Below, piece after piece: positions 11,026-22,072 of a stretch of DNA of 64,000 nucleotides. The translations under genes and the position numbers were made by a program. How positions within the stretch are numbered: the first letter of the stretch is position 1; each line of letters starts with the position of its first letter. The notes below the pieces were generated by a model, which saw only the letters and a list, made by a program, of their open reading frames with translations, did no database searches and was not told the DNA's origin. Origin of the DNA: Oikopleura dioica (lineage: Eukaryota; Chordata; Appendicularia; Copelata; Oikopleuridae); contig OU015567.1 in assembly GCA_907165135.1 (NCBI GenBank), positions 4,717,001 through 4,781,000 of the forward strand, read 5' to 3'.

Positions 11026-14000
11026 TTAGTACAGAAAAGCAGTAAGGAGAACCAAAATAGCTAAATATGAGTTAGATCCTGAATTGTCTCTAGAAGTTCT
11101 TTACCTGAAAAAGTAAGAGCAGCAGCATCACCACCCTCACCATAGCAGATTGAGTCATCAACTTCACCCTTGTTGCAGAAAGGAGTGGCACTTGCATCGC
11201 AGGTCTTTCTGCTGACAGATGCTTGTTCTCCATCTGGAGCCGTGAATTGAGTACACTGAGTTCCCTCAATTTCGAAAGTTGAGCAACCCTTAGAATAAGC
11301 AACATCTTCATCGTTTTCGGTCACACGGACGTTGAAGCATCCAGCATTGGCCCATTTTGGACACAAGTGTCCCTGAAATTGGGTGAATTTCGCTCCCAAA
11401 ATATTTTTCGCTACCTGATCTTCGGGACTTGGCTGATTTCGGCAGTATTCCATCCAGTCTTTGCCCATTGAAGAGTCAGCGAAGCATTCTCGGCACATGA
11501 CGTTCTTCTTGCCAGAGTCAAACTTGTCCAGAAGAGCTTCGATTGTATCCCGGTTGCAGACCTCGCCCTTCTCAGCTTTGCACTGTTCCTGGCAGTGCTT
11601 GTACATGACAGGTCCATGGCTGCCTGAAATATGAGATAAAATCTATTTTCAGAAGACTTCTCAGTACCTTCGTTACAGTAAGTTTCCGCTTCAGTCTGTT
11701 GCTTGCAGCCTCGCTTGATTCGCAAAACCTGTCGACCATTGGTCAGCCAGTCAACTTCCAAATCGTTCGAACAATACGGAACTCGTCCGCCACCAACACT
11801 CTCGTCGCAGACTTGCTCGTATTCCTTTCCAAGTCCATCTTCGAAGCAAAGATGATTTCCAGAAGTGACGTTTCCGAAGAAGTCCATTTCGGCCTCGCAT
11901 GAGATGCATTTCAGAGTCAGATCGGGACCGGGGTTTTCAAGGACTTTAGACGGCTTTTTTTGTATCTTTTGTCGCGAGAATTGATCGGATTATCTTTTTG
12001 TTTCGTTATAAGAAGAAATGAATTAATATTAATTTCTAAGAAAAATTTCTCAATTATGGTTCTCAAAAAAGAGCCTTTCCTTGATCATTGCATCTATCCT
12101 CATCGCACCATTCTCGGCAAGTGGTGTAGACAGTTGAAGAGCTTCCTCCACCTCCACCAAGAATAGTATCCTCGCAAGATGGCGCATTGACTTCATCCTT
12201 TTTTCAAAGTATAATCTCCCTTCATTTCAAACCGTTACCTCAGTAAATGAAGAGCAGCCTCTGTAGGCTTCCAAAAGCTCAGTTCCGTATTCAACGTGCC
12301 AGTTCTTAGCGGTGTAGCATCCATTATCTTCATAGAGCTCGCATTTCTTGGCGTCGCCAACATGTGTGTTTGTATCGCAGTCTTGGACACCGATGTTCTC
12401 ACCTTGGAACAGTTTTGACATGTGTTCCGAATGAAAAAATAAATACCTGGGCGCTGGGAAAGATGACAAGAGTGGCATCTAGAGACTTTCTTGGTCGAGA
12501 AAAGCTCGTAGATATCATTGTTATTGTTGCATCCGAGGACGTTAGAGTCGCAAGAAGTTGCGCAAGTTTTTTGAGACCATTGGCCATTTGCGTCGCTCAA
12601 GAATGTCTCGCAGTTATCCTTTTTGGTTGGTGGGTCGACTGATTTGTGTGAAGTGCAGCCTCTTGAATTGGGCTTGGAATGATAGCGAAAAAAAAAATGA
12701 TTTACCGAGTGACTCGATGGAATTGATTTCCTCGCTGATTCCAGTCTGCTTCAAACTCAGTGAAGCAATATGGCTTGTCTTCAGGACAGGTAGTCAGGTC
12801 GGATGGAGCAAAATTCTCAGGCCTTCGGCATCGTTCGTCTCCAGAGCCGACAGCGATTCCGAAATCATCCCAAGAGTATGAGCATGAGAAGCACTAGAAA
12901 ACTTTAGACTCGTTCATTCTAAGAAAGTGTACCTTCATAGGCTGTTTGACTTCTCCGGAGTTGCAAAATGGCGTCTTGCAAGTTTCTTTGCAAGACTCAG
13001 TGTATCGATGAGCGTTGATGTCGTAGTATTCTCGGCAGTTGACGCTGTCGGTAGTCGCGACATTTTCATTGTCTTCCTCGAGGAAGTCGAAGCTAGAGCA
13101 CCCCTTGTGGTAAGCAATGTCGCTGTCACCGGGACTGGAATCACCATCGGGCTTGATGACGGCATCACGGACGTTGAAACAGGCTCGGTCGGCCCAGGAA
13201 GGACATCCAGTTGGGTCAATTGGGCTTGGAACATTTCTGCAGTACTCGATTTCTTCGGGAGAGCTAGTCGAGTTGGCAGAGCAAGATCGGCAAGCAATCT
13301 CAGTATTGTTAACACCGTGCATGGCAATGACGCCTTCAACATTTCGTCGATTACACTCGTTGCCAAAGGAACCAGTTGGATCACATGTTTTGACGCAATT
13401 ACGAGTCTGGATACCTTCACTTACAATTTCGACGTTACAGACATCAAGGTCGTTGTTCTCTTCTCTAAGAATTTCAAAGCAGCCTTGAGTGACTGTAATT
13501 GTTTGTCGACCGTTTGGCTCCCAGACGACTGTCGCGCTGGACTCGCAGACAGGCTTGAATGGACTTCCGTCAACTGCAGGGCAAGATACCCAGAGAATAT
13601 CTTCATCGTCTCTGTCGAGATTTTCGAAGCACTTGGCGTTTCCAGCAAGGAGATTGCCCATATGATCCATAGTTGCGACGCAAGCAGCGCATTTCGGCGC
13701 TACTGGAGGTCGAATCGGGGTGAAGTTGCAGTCAGAAAAGCCATCGCAGACTTCGCGACAGACGGTGAGATCGAATGCTTGAGAGTCCATGTTGCCGCCG
13801 ACAATTTGTCTGTGACACTCTTGTCGGAGCTCTTCTTTGGTGAAAGAAGAACATCCGTGGAAGAATTGGGCCTTGGTGTTCTCGCCCTGTGGCCAATCAG
13901 CGATCCAGTTTGCCGAAGTGTAGCATCCGGCGTCGGCAAAATTTGGGCATCGAGACTGCTGGAGGAATCGGCAAACTCCGCCGCCAATTTCTTCTCCTTC

Positions 14001-15341
14001 CTGCTCATCGGAACAGATGTAGCATCGGTTGATGTTGCCAGTCTCGAAGAGGTCGAATACATTGTCGTGGTAGTTGCAAGCGATCTGATCGTTGCAGGAG
14101 GTAGAGCACTGCTTGATAGCCCAGAGGTTGTTGAAATCGCTGGAGATGGAAGTCTTGCAGTTAGTTTCGGGAGTTTCTTCCTGGGGCTGCTCGTCGCCGC
14201 AGTATCGCTTGATTGTGTGCTGCTGTTCGCCAGTTTCGACCATTCGGGCAGTCATTTCAACGACGCAGTGGTGTTTGTCAGCAGGGCAATCTTGCATCTG
14301 GATTGGGCCCAAAAGATCGTGGAAAGCGCAAGCTGGGTCTCCCTTGATACCACCATGGTCGCTCCAGGTATACTCACAAGTGTAGCACTTAGTGGGGAGC
14401 TCTTCGAGAAGATCTTCGTTGCAGTAGTCGCCGTCCTTGCAGGTTGTCTTGCAAGCTTCGCCCCATTCGAAAAATTGACCGCGGAACTCTTGGCAGATGA
14501 TTCCGTTCTCGTCAGCATCATCATTGTAGGTGTCAAAGGCAGAGCATCCCTTGTGGTAGCCGACATCCGGTTTGGTCTGGTTGATATCAGGTCGGAGAGT
14601 GATTTCTTCGACTTCAAAGCAGCCTCGGGAAGCCCATCCAGGGCAGTCATCAGGGCTTGCGGTCTTATCATTGAGAGCCTTACAGGCATCAATATCAGCC
14701 TGGTCGGAACCGTATACAGCAGAGCATGTGTGACATTTAACTTTGTTGGCGCCAGCGTCTTGAAAGTGCAGTTCTTCGACCTTTGCCAACCCGTATCCAA
14801 GCTTTGTCCAATCGGCTGATGTTTTATCCATAGCATTGCAAGGAACCTTGGCATCGCCGATTTGTTCAATCTCATCGCTTCTGCAGAGATTGTAACACAA
14901 GTGAAATCGTTCGTTATTGGTCCAGACGGTGCAATCCTCATCAGGAATTCCAACTGGATGGACGTAGCATCCTCTGTTGATTTGGAAGTTTTCTCGGCCA
15001 TTTGATTCCCACTTGAATTATTTTTATATCTAGAAAATAACCTGCCCTTTTACCTGAACAAAAACGGTCGTCTCACAGCTACTGACAAAGCCCTCACTTT
15101 CAGGAGCGGCACAATTTATAAAATTTGGGAAGTCAGTAGTGTTTCCCCCAGCTTCAATGAAGTCCATATAGTCCAAATATTTTTGGTTCATCACTTCATC
15201 ATTATCGCAGTCTTCATCACCGAAGAGCCTTTTTCCAGTATGATCTCTGACGACAAAGCAAAATGCACAAACATGATCCTCTCCGAAGGCTTTGACTCCG
15301 CTGCTCGCCAGATAACTGGCGAAAAAAGCGAAGCTTCTCAT
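11026..15341 (-). CDS. ten-domain Ly6/uPAR-like cysteine-rich protein, probably GPI-anchored
   Basis: Begins at ATG 15341 with a signal-like N-terminus and ends at TAA 11026-11028. Ten repeats each open with CxxC and most close with CxxxC...CN, the layout of three-finger Ly6/uPAR domains. Four subtypes recur in fixed order. A: VCAFC, KCAAC, KCISC. B: KCHTC, ACRSC, MCREC. C: KCYTC, CFSC. D: RCYIC, RCHSC. The order is A-B-C-D-A-B-C-D-A-B. Most of the protein lies in one long exon (about 14900-12930). A 44-bp intron near the 3' end, if spliced, replaces a polar end with the hydrophobic tail FSAILVLLTAFLY after a small-residue GDAAA stretch, a good GPI-attachment signal. Some introns in the 11,900-12,480 stretch need GA donors and are less certain. 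A ligand or a role in the mucous house cannot be read from sequence. Confidence 0.75.
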
Positions 15342-15569
15342 TTCACCGGAGCGAGATTCGAAATGACCAACGTTTCATCAAAAAAAAGAAGCTCCTAGCT
15401 TTGGCAATATAAAAATTTTATCAAGAACTCAAATGATATTTGGCCACGGATGTGGTTACAACGGTAACGCCCCGCTGGCCAACTGTGACATGCCCAAGGG
15501 CGATAGTGCACTCTTATCTTGATACTACCGGTGGTCATTGCAAATAGTACTTGGCGCAGAAACTATAGG

Positions 15570-17177
15570 TCAGAAGCCGTTGCCTGGACCCGGGTAAGTG
15601 GCAGGTGCAGAGTTACAATCGTTATCGCTGCATGAACTTTTGCATGTTGTGTGTCTTGAAGCGTCGAGAATAGCCGGCTTACAATCCTGCATAATCGTAA
15701 ATAGCAAAATTGCGTTTTTCAAGGTAACTTTGTTACCTCAGTTTCAGGTTCCGTAAATGAGCTGCAATGCCTAAATAATAGGTCAAAATCGTGACTTGAT
15801 GAATGAATTACCGATAAACTTCGAAATCTTCTTCATCTTCCCAATTTGTTCCTACATAGCACCCAGCATTCGCGAATTCCGGGCATGCTGAATACTCAGA
15901 ATCGCCGTCCAAACATTCCTGGGTATTATTGCACGTCATGCAGCTGCTGACTTTTCCGGAGTTGAAGAGGTCGAAAATGTCGTTTCCTTCATTGCATCCG
16001 TAGGAAGAGCAGGACACGCGGCAGTCTCTTGTTTTCTCATTGTTGACAGATGACTCGATGCAATTTGCGTCTTCGCTTATTTCTTCCGGCGAAGGGTGCG
16101 CTGAACATCCTCGGACGAGGTGGTGAATTTGTTTGCCTGCTTTTGTCCATTCAGCGGTCATTTTTGTCGCGCAAAATGGTTCTTCGAAATCACAGGTTTC
16201 GAGATTTTCAGCGGTTGAGTTGAAACAAGAGCCAAATGAAGAATCTTGAATGAAGGGATCGAAGGTTTCTTCGCAAACATGGCAGCGGGAAAGCGGTCGA
16301 AGATCATTTTGATTACAGTTTTTTCCTGGCCAAAGTTCTATCTGATCAAAGGAAAAAAATCAACTTAGTTTGAGATGACTAAGGGTGTCATTTTTTGGTC
16401 TTGATTTTCGCTATTGAGAACTTTGTCTTGGCATGTTTGCCTACAGATGTCTGAGTCTTTCTGTATTTCGATGCAGGTATCTACTCCCGAAAATGCAGAG
16501 CATCCTCTGTGATACTCTTTTGCCTCCATTTCCAAGTTATCATCATCTTCATTCAGCTCGAATTTTGCTGAGGAAAAGCACCCATGATTCGCCCAAATAG
16601 GACAATTTTCAGTCGTTCCTTCTGTCTCGCAGTTTTCTCCAGAACAGGTTTGGCAGGAAAGATCTGTTTTTCCGGAATCATGAAGCGCGATAGTCGAGAG
16701 CATATTATTCCGATTGCATTCGTACATATATTCTTCCCGAGCGTCACAGAAGCTTGTGCACGATCTCCAGTGCTCTCCAGTCGAAGAACTGATCACTTCA
16801 TCGAGGCAGAATTGATCATTATGCTCTTCAGTGCCGCTGCGAACTTCCGCGCAGCTTCGAAATACAGTCAGTGTTTGCCTACCGTCTTCAGTCCAATGAG
16901 TTACCGCGGTGGACTCACAGACAGGGTCCAAACCGATCAGAATTGGACATTGTCTCCATGTTACTCTACTGTCATCCTGAAAGAAAACATTTTATTGTGC
17001 CATTCCTTCCCCTTTTTTCCATAAAAACAATTTTCAAACCTCTTCAAGATCTTCAAAACAAGCATGATTGCCCTCAATATTCCCTAAATGATCCATAACT
17101 CCGACGCAAGCGGCACATTTTGCCTGTTGTCCATTGCAATTTCCTGTAAAAAGGAAAAATAACAGTGTTTCTCTCAT
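15570..17177 (-). CDS. four-domain Ly6/uPAR-like secreted protein
   Basis: Paralogue of the neighbouring ten-domain gene, same strand. ATG 17177 opens a signal peptide (ETLLFFLFTGNCNG) followed by KCAACVGVMDHLGN. Exactly one A-B-C-D set follows: A (KCAAC), B (SCQTC), C (CHVC) and D (SCMTC), closing with CKSSCSDNDCN and a Pro/Gly-rich end. No hydrophobic tail is present, so it is probably secreted rather than GPI-linked. The first intron (16977-17042) keeps the frame only with a GA...AG boundary. The short exon at about 15735-15770 carries the CSSFTEPETE segment matching RGCSSFTE in the paralogue. Stop TGA at 15570-15572. Confidence 0.75.
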
Positions 17178-17793
17178 CTTTGAGAAATCTTCAGTTTTTT
17201 GGATTTTTGCGACGGGATTTTTTTATAAGTTCAGCTCAAAGTTCACTTTTTGACGCATAATTTATGCGGCATAAACTGACAGGAGAAAAAATCATATACA
17301 TTGTAGCCTCGAAATTACTTGCAGAAATAAAAGAAGGCATCAATTTTTATTTTTATCACAATTTTTTCCTCGGTTTTCTCAAAAGAGACGTTGAAATATC
17401 CATTGACGTCTCTTTTATATAGATTTTAGAAAAAGACCATTCTTCAAAAGAGACATCTTTTATTTGAATTATGTATATTTTGATCTACTGGCTCTGTTTT
17501 GGGTCTTTGACAAGGCATTATTCTGACAAGAGCTCTGAAAATGAAGCATTGGTTTTCCAAATTGAATCATTGCATTGAAAAAGCGGATTCAAAAAGCATC
17601 AGACAACATAAATATTTAGCCTATAGTTGCCTATTCTATTTTTTTGCCTAAACTTGATTTATATATAAAACTTGAAATCCTCCGGAGTTATTATGCGGAT
17701 GTACAGAAAGCTCAAGTCCAAACGCTCTTGCGAGTTTTTCTTGATCTTCGAGAGTTGACCTTAAAATGGTTACGGCCTATAATTTGGTTATTA
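17178..17793. other. intergenic, small inverted repeat
   Basis: AT-rich spacer between two minus-strand genes. It contains a small hairpin near 17390-17420 (AAAAGAGACGT...ACGTCTCTTTT) and another AAAAGAGACATC about 30 bp on. No coding or RNA gene seen. Confidence 0.4.
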
Positions 17794-19788
17794 TTACATG
17801 TAATTGCGCTGAAAAGACAGGTATTGGATGTGTTGCCACATGGATCTTTCCATTTCTTTTTTCGTCTTTTGGGGGAAGTGTTTGCAGATATCCTCTTGTA
17901 ATGAAGGCTCTGCAATGCCTGCTTTGGTCCGAATCACGCCCGTCACGGTGAATAAAACATCTTCAAGCTTGAATCCCTTCGCATCCAATGTCGAAGCTTC
18001 TTGATAAATCTTCTCGCCAACTTCGGCAGTCATTCCTGCGCAAGGGCCAGAGCAAAATGATGGAAAGAAATGACCACTCGCCCATTGTTCAAAAGTGACG
18101 TTGTATTTTCCCCATCGATGTGGTCGGGCATTTTCGCCAAGAAATCCAAAGCAAGTGAGATCACTCGCCTCAGGCAAATTGTAATAACTATCGAGCTGCT
18201 CGACATCTAGCAGGACATCATCGTCGATAAAATTTACGTGTCCTCCCTTTTTGCAATATTCTGCAAAATAAGTATACCCAGTCATCGTTTTCTGAGGAAG
18301 ATTGTCGTATTCATCGATGAAGTTTCCAAGAACCAAGTCGTTGTGATTTTCGATTTCTTCTTGAATGGATGCTTCAATTGATGGATCTGCCGAAGATTTG
18401 CCTTTTCCAATCAGAAAGCGCATTTGAGGAAGATGATCAATTGGAATTTTCGTGGAGTTTTTGTCGAATTCTTGAAACGCTCGGAGAAAATTTCGACGAT
18501 CAGTATTCGTCCTTGAACTTTTGACGAGATATAAATAAGAAGATGCATCGCAAGATGGCGCAACTTCAATTTCTATCGTCCATTGCGCTTCTTCTCGGTA
18601 AATATCAGGCAGGTCGTAGTCCATTAGCTTCGGAGGCTTTCGATCCATTCCCCAGTCGTAGTTATCCTCGTAGAAATCTTTGAACGCTTTCAACTCAAAC
18701 GGGAGTTGAATAAGATTGTAACAGTCTTTATCCAAGCTCAATCCTTCAATATTAGCGCGATGACGGACGATTCCAGTCAACCAACCTATTCGCCGCTCTT
18801 GAATGCTTCTCATGTATGGCTTGACATTTTCCATCTCCCTCGAATACATCTTGATAACATCTCCCCTCAGCGCGAAAACCGGATTTTCTCCACAGCCATA
18901 AATTTGGTTTGAATCTTGTGTTTTTGTTTTGAAGCAAATCATTTTCCTCCGCCCCTCGAAATTTGACGCCAGTTTTTCAGTCACGCTCGTGATTTTTTCG
19001 GAATCAACGAGGTCAGTTGTGTAGGCAAAAATTGCCACTTCAGTTTCATTTAAATTCATTTCTGCGGCGAGATTCACTGCTTTCATGAGCAAAGTGTATT
19101 CTTCCAATTCGCTTGCGTTTCTAGAGCAAAAGTGGAGATCTTGAAACTTTTGGCCTTCTTCTTTTGTTTTTTCATCCTCAAAAGTGATGATGGAGTAATT
19201 CATCGGAAGCATGGATTCATCGGGCTCCACACTCATCCACATTTTCATATACGCCCTGACAAGTCGTCTCTGCTCAGTTTTCTCCGGAAGAGAACGATAA
19301 AAGATATGAATATTCGTCGCTTTCAGGGTCGGAGAACGATTTTTCTCGAGGATAAGAGGCTGAAATCGAGTCGGTGCCCCCTTTATTTTGGGTATTTGGT
19401 CATCATTACTTTCGTTATTCGTGGGTAGTTTTTTTTTCTTAATTTGCTTCAAAACTGCTTCAAATTGATCTGACTCCCTTTTCTCTTGGGCTTTCGCTTT
19501 TGCTGATGATGTTGATGCGGCAGTTGTCGTTGAATTTTGATGAATGAGCCGATGGGCTGTATTGGTATTTTCCGTCGCGAATATGATGAATAAGACTGTA
19601 GGGAATATTAGGAACAAATAACGTCGTCGGACTGCGCGCAGTCTACTGTAGCAAAAATACTGTAGCATACTACTGTAGCGTACATTCGGCCTAAAGCCCT
19701 CAGTTGGATGAATACTTCTCAGATTTCGATTTCTCTTATCAGCAACGCTCTTAGCCTTGATAAGAGGTCGCGGACATTTCCAGTGCAT
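17794..19788 (-). CDS. GT31-type beta-1,3-glycosyltransferase, single exon
   Basis: A single 664-codon frame with no intron, unusual among its neighbours. Type II membrane layout: a basic segment then a TM helix (YLFLIFPTVLFIIFA), a Ser/Thr/Lys stem, and a C-terminal catalytic region. The family landmarks are present: RFLIGKG, a block of acidic and hydrophobic residues leading to GNFIDEYDNLPQKT, the DxD-type metal site in HVNFIDDDVLLD, a YNVTFEQW...FPSFCSGP segment and the late ED motif in FKLEDVLFTVTG. These mark a Golgi beta-1,3-galactosyl- or N-acetylglucosaminyl-transferase. The acceptor sugar cannot be predicted. The first ATG (19788) gives a long basic lead; ATG 19668, just before the TM helix, is an equally good start. 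This 5' region contains repeats of TACTGTAG. Confidence 0.8.
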   Translation of the reverse strand: MHWKCPRPLIKAKSVADKRNRNLRSIHPTEGFRPNVRYSSMLQYFCYSRLRAVRRRYLFLIFPTVLFIIFATENTNTAHRLIHQNSTTTAASTSSAKAKAQEKRESDQFEAVLKQIKKKKLPTNNESNDDQIPKIKGAPTRFQPLILEKNRSPTLKATNIHIFYRSLPEKTEQRRLVRAYMKMWMSVEPDESMLPMNYSIITFEDEKTKEEGQKFQDLHFCSRNASELEEYTLLMKAVNLAAEMNLNETEVAIFAYTTDLVDSEKITSVTEKLASNFEGRRKMICFKTKTQDSNQIYGCGENPVFALRGDVIKMYSREMENVKPYMRSIQERRIGWLTGIVRHRANIEGLSLDKDCYNLIQLPFELKAFKDFYEDNYDWGMDRKPPKLMDYDLPDIYREEAQWTIEIEVAPSCDASSYLYLVKSSRTNTDRRNFLRAFQEFDKNSTKIPIDHLPQMRFLIGKGKSSADPSIEASIQEEIENHNDLVLGNFIDEYDNLPQKTMTGYTYFAEYCKKGGHVNFIDDDVLLDVEQLDSYYNLPEASDLTCFGFLGENARPHRWGKYNVTFEQWASGHFFPSFCSGPCAGMTAEVGEKIYQEASTLDAKGFKLEDVLFTVTGVIRTKAGIAEPSLQEDICKHFPQKTKKEMERSMWQHIQYLSFQRNYM

Positions 19789-19984
19789 TGAATTTATTCT
19801 GATGTTTATCTTTTTTCAAGAAACGATTAAAACAACCATGGACATGGTGGTCTGGATTCGAATTATTGAAAAATTGATTATTAAGATTAACAAATTGAAT
19901 TGCAATATTTATTTCAGAATTTATAATTTTTGACTTTTTATTTCTCGATGAATTATCTGCTTGATCAGGAAAAAAACGAACTAT

Positions 19985-20197
19985 TTACAGATTGAATCGC
20001 TTTCGAAGCATTTGCTTTCTTCTTTCAGAAAATGGCAGTCGCTTACTGCCCCGATATGCGACGACTCTGAAGTCTCCCATCCTTGGAATGCTCCGGTAGT
20101 AAATTGAGGGAGCAGCTTGAAGTGAATTTCGCATGCGATTTTGGTACAATCCATCTGCAGCGACAAGTGAAAAGTAAAGAAAAAGGGTGAATTTCAT
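19985..20197 (-). CDS. small secreted basic peptide
   Basis: A 70-residue frame from ATG 20197 with a classic signal peptide (KFTLFLYFSLVAADG). The mature part of about 55 residues is basic, has no Cys, and contains several dibasic sites (SKR, ERRK, LRKR), so it could be a peptide precursor. A TATA-like TCTATAAATA lies on the minus strand about 45 bp upstream (around 20239-20249), supporting a start here. No family recognised. Confidence 0.6.
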   Translation of the reverse strand: MKFTLFLYFSLVAADGLYQNRMRNSLQAAPSIYYRSIPRMGDFRVVAYRGSKRLPFSERRKQMLRKRFNL

Positions 20198-20399
20198 TTT
20201 GGAAGTTTATTTTCTCTAAAAATTGGCAAAAAGAGTTGGTATTTATAGAACGGAAAGTCGTTAAAAACAGGATAGAAATGCGCGAACTCCCGTGACGCAG
20301 GGCTCAAACTTGACAAGCTTGCTCTTGTTGAAATGACTTTGCTTGCTTTTAGAGGCCATTTTTACGAAGTAAAAGGCAAAATTTTGGCTCGAATAATCA

Positions 20400-21881
20400 T
20401 TAGAGCGCTTCAATTTCATTTTTCCAGTTTTTAAAATATTCTTCTTGTTTCAGTCTCTCCTCTTCATCTTCAATTTTATCAAGCCTCGGCCATTTATAGA
20501 CAAATTTTTCGAGCGGTCCTCCCGAACACGCAAGTACGAATCGGGTCGATTTGCAGAGAACTTCGGGAGGTGGCGGCTTTACTGGAGTTTGTTTTTCGTT
20601 TGTCAGAAGATAGTGGAGTCGAGCGTTGAAAATGTTCCTTGCGTATTCGTACAGCCAAACATCGAGAGGCATTAAAGATCTTAAAATTGTTGAAAAATAT
20701 TTAAAAAATAAGCTTGAAGCATGAGTCATGCTTGAAGAATCAAAAAAACAGACAACCTAGGACTCTTCTCACCAGAACAAATTTTCACGTGCCACTCATC
20801 CAAGACACCTCCTTCCTCTCAAAACTTACCGGAGCTTATCCTTCGTCTCGTCAGTTGCTTCCTCATATTGTCGTTCGTTCTCATGGTGCTCAGGTCGACC
20901 TTTCTTCTTATGCGTATTCGGAAACTGATAGTTGAACATGTTCACCGATTCTTCAAAGTTTTCCGTGATTCCGATGAAATCCAACGCTTCCAGGTTCTTT
21001 GTTGCTTTTTCAAGGATTGTCTCAACATCGAGTGTTTGTTCTTCCAAGTCTCGGATTTGAGACTTCATGTCTTTTTCTTTGTCCCAATCGTGCAAGACCC
21101 AACTCGATCCGATATGAGTACCGGCTAGGTAATGAGCCGCGGCCATTCCATCTTGCCAAACTCCCCGAATTTCTTTCCAAGGCATAAATAATCAATTTTT
21201 TTTGATAAAAAGATCGAGAAAAAATTTTGCCCGTTCCCATCATCAGCGAAAAATCGTCGAACATATCGTCTATCGTCTTATCTTTGAGCAATTCCGCCGC
21301 CCATGCTAACGGACCTTTAATAAAATTAAAATGAGAAGCAGCTCTTGCTACTGGGTCGCGAAATAAGGAGACAACGGCCATTTGCTCTTTCTTCTTTTCG
21401 AAGATCGATTTTCGAAGGAGCTCGACTTGGGTCCAGTCGAAATGTTTTTGTCTACTCAGGATGTTGGCGTTTTTGTAGCCGCCCTCTGTTTTTGGAACGG
21501 GGAGCATTTCGTTGGTGATATTTCTAGGGCCGAATTCATTGAATGAAAAGTAGAAGGTTCTTACTTGGTGATGAAGCTCTCGAAAGTCGTTCCTCCTGTC
21601 TTCGGAATGTGCAGAAAGCAAATATACGCTCGCTTGATAATTTTTGGAATGGACAAATCCGTGCTTTCTGTCTCTTTCTCCGCCTCTAGAATTTTCGATG
21701 GCAAAACGAGCTCCGGAGCTTCAGTGGAGTTTTTTCGAAGTTTCAACTTTCGCCTTTGCTTTTCTCTCTTTTTCTGTCTTTTTAAAAATTGCTTTTCGAG
21801 GTTTTTATCGTGGATTTTTAGAATGTATAAAATTGTAAAGAATACAAAAATGAGAAACAATGGCCTTTTACGAAAGACCAT
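20400..21881 (-). CDS. membrane-bound carbohydrate sulfotransferase
   Basis: Four exons (21881-21565, 21523-21231, 21172-20830, 20679-20400) give 410 residues in frame. Type II Golgi topology: RKRPLFLIFVFFTILYIL then a basic stem. The 5'-phosphosulfate loop is ICFLHIPKTGGTTFESF and the 3'-phosphate site is VVSLFRDPVARAASHFNF, both standard PAPS-binding motifs of the Sulfotransfer_2 group (heparan sulfate 2-O/6-O and related enzymes). The substrate is not determined by these motifs. The second intron (21173-21230, 58 bp) has a GC donor, and with it the phases agree exactly. Neighbouring the GT31 gene, it fits a block concerned with glycan modification. Confidence 0.8.
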
Positions 21882-22072
21882 ATTAATTAGTTTAAATCTC
21901 CCTTATTTACTGTGCAAGAAGTTCAACCTTCGAATGCGGCTGAAACAGCCTCCGGCCATTTCATGAAACGAAGTACTAGAATAATGATTAGAAAGAATTT
22001 ATTACAACATCAAATAAATTAACGAATGGATTGAAAAAAAGAGAGGGAGGAGTGTAAGGAGGAGAAATGTCT

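Noticed and set aside
12927-14819. 630-codon open frame on the plus strand
   Set aside because: It lies exactly antisense to the long Cys-rich exon of the Ly6-like gene, has no domain or signal, and reflects codon bias of the true gene.
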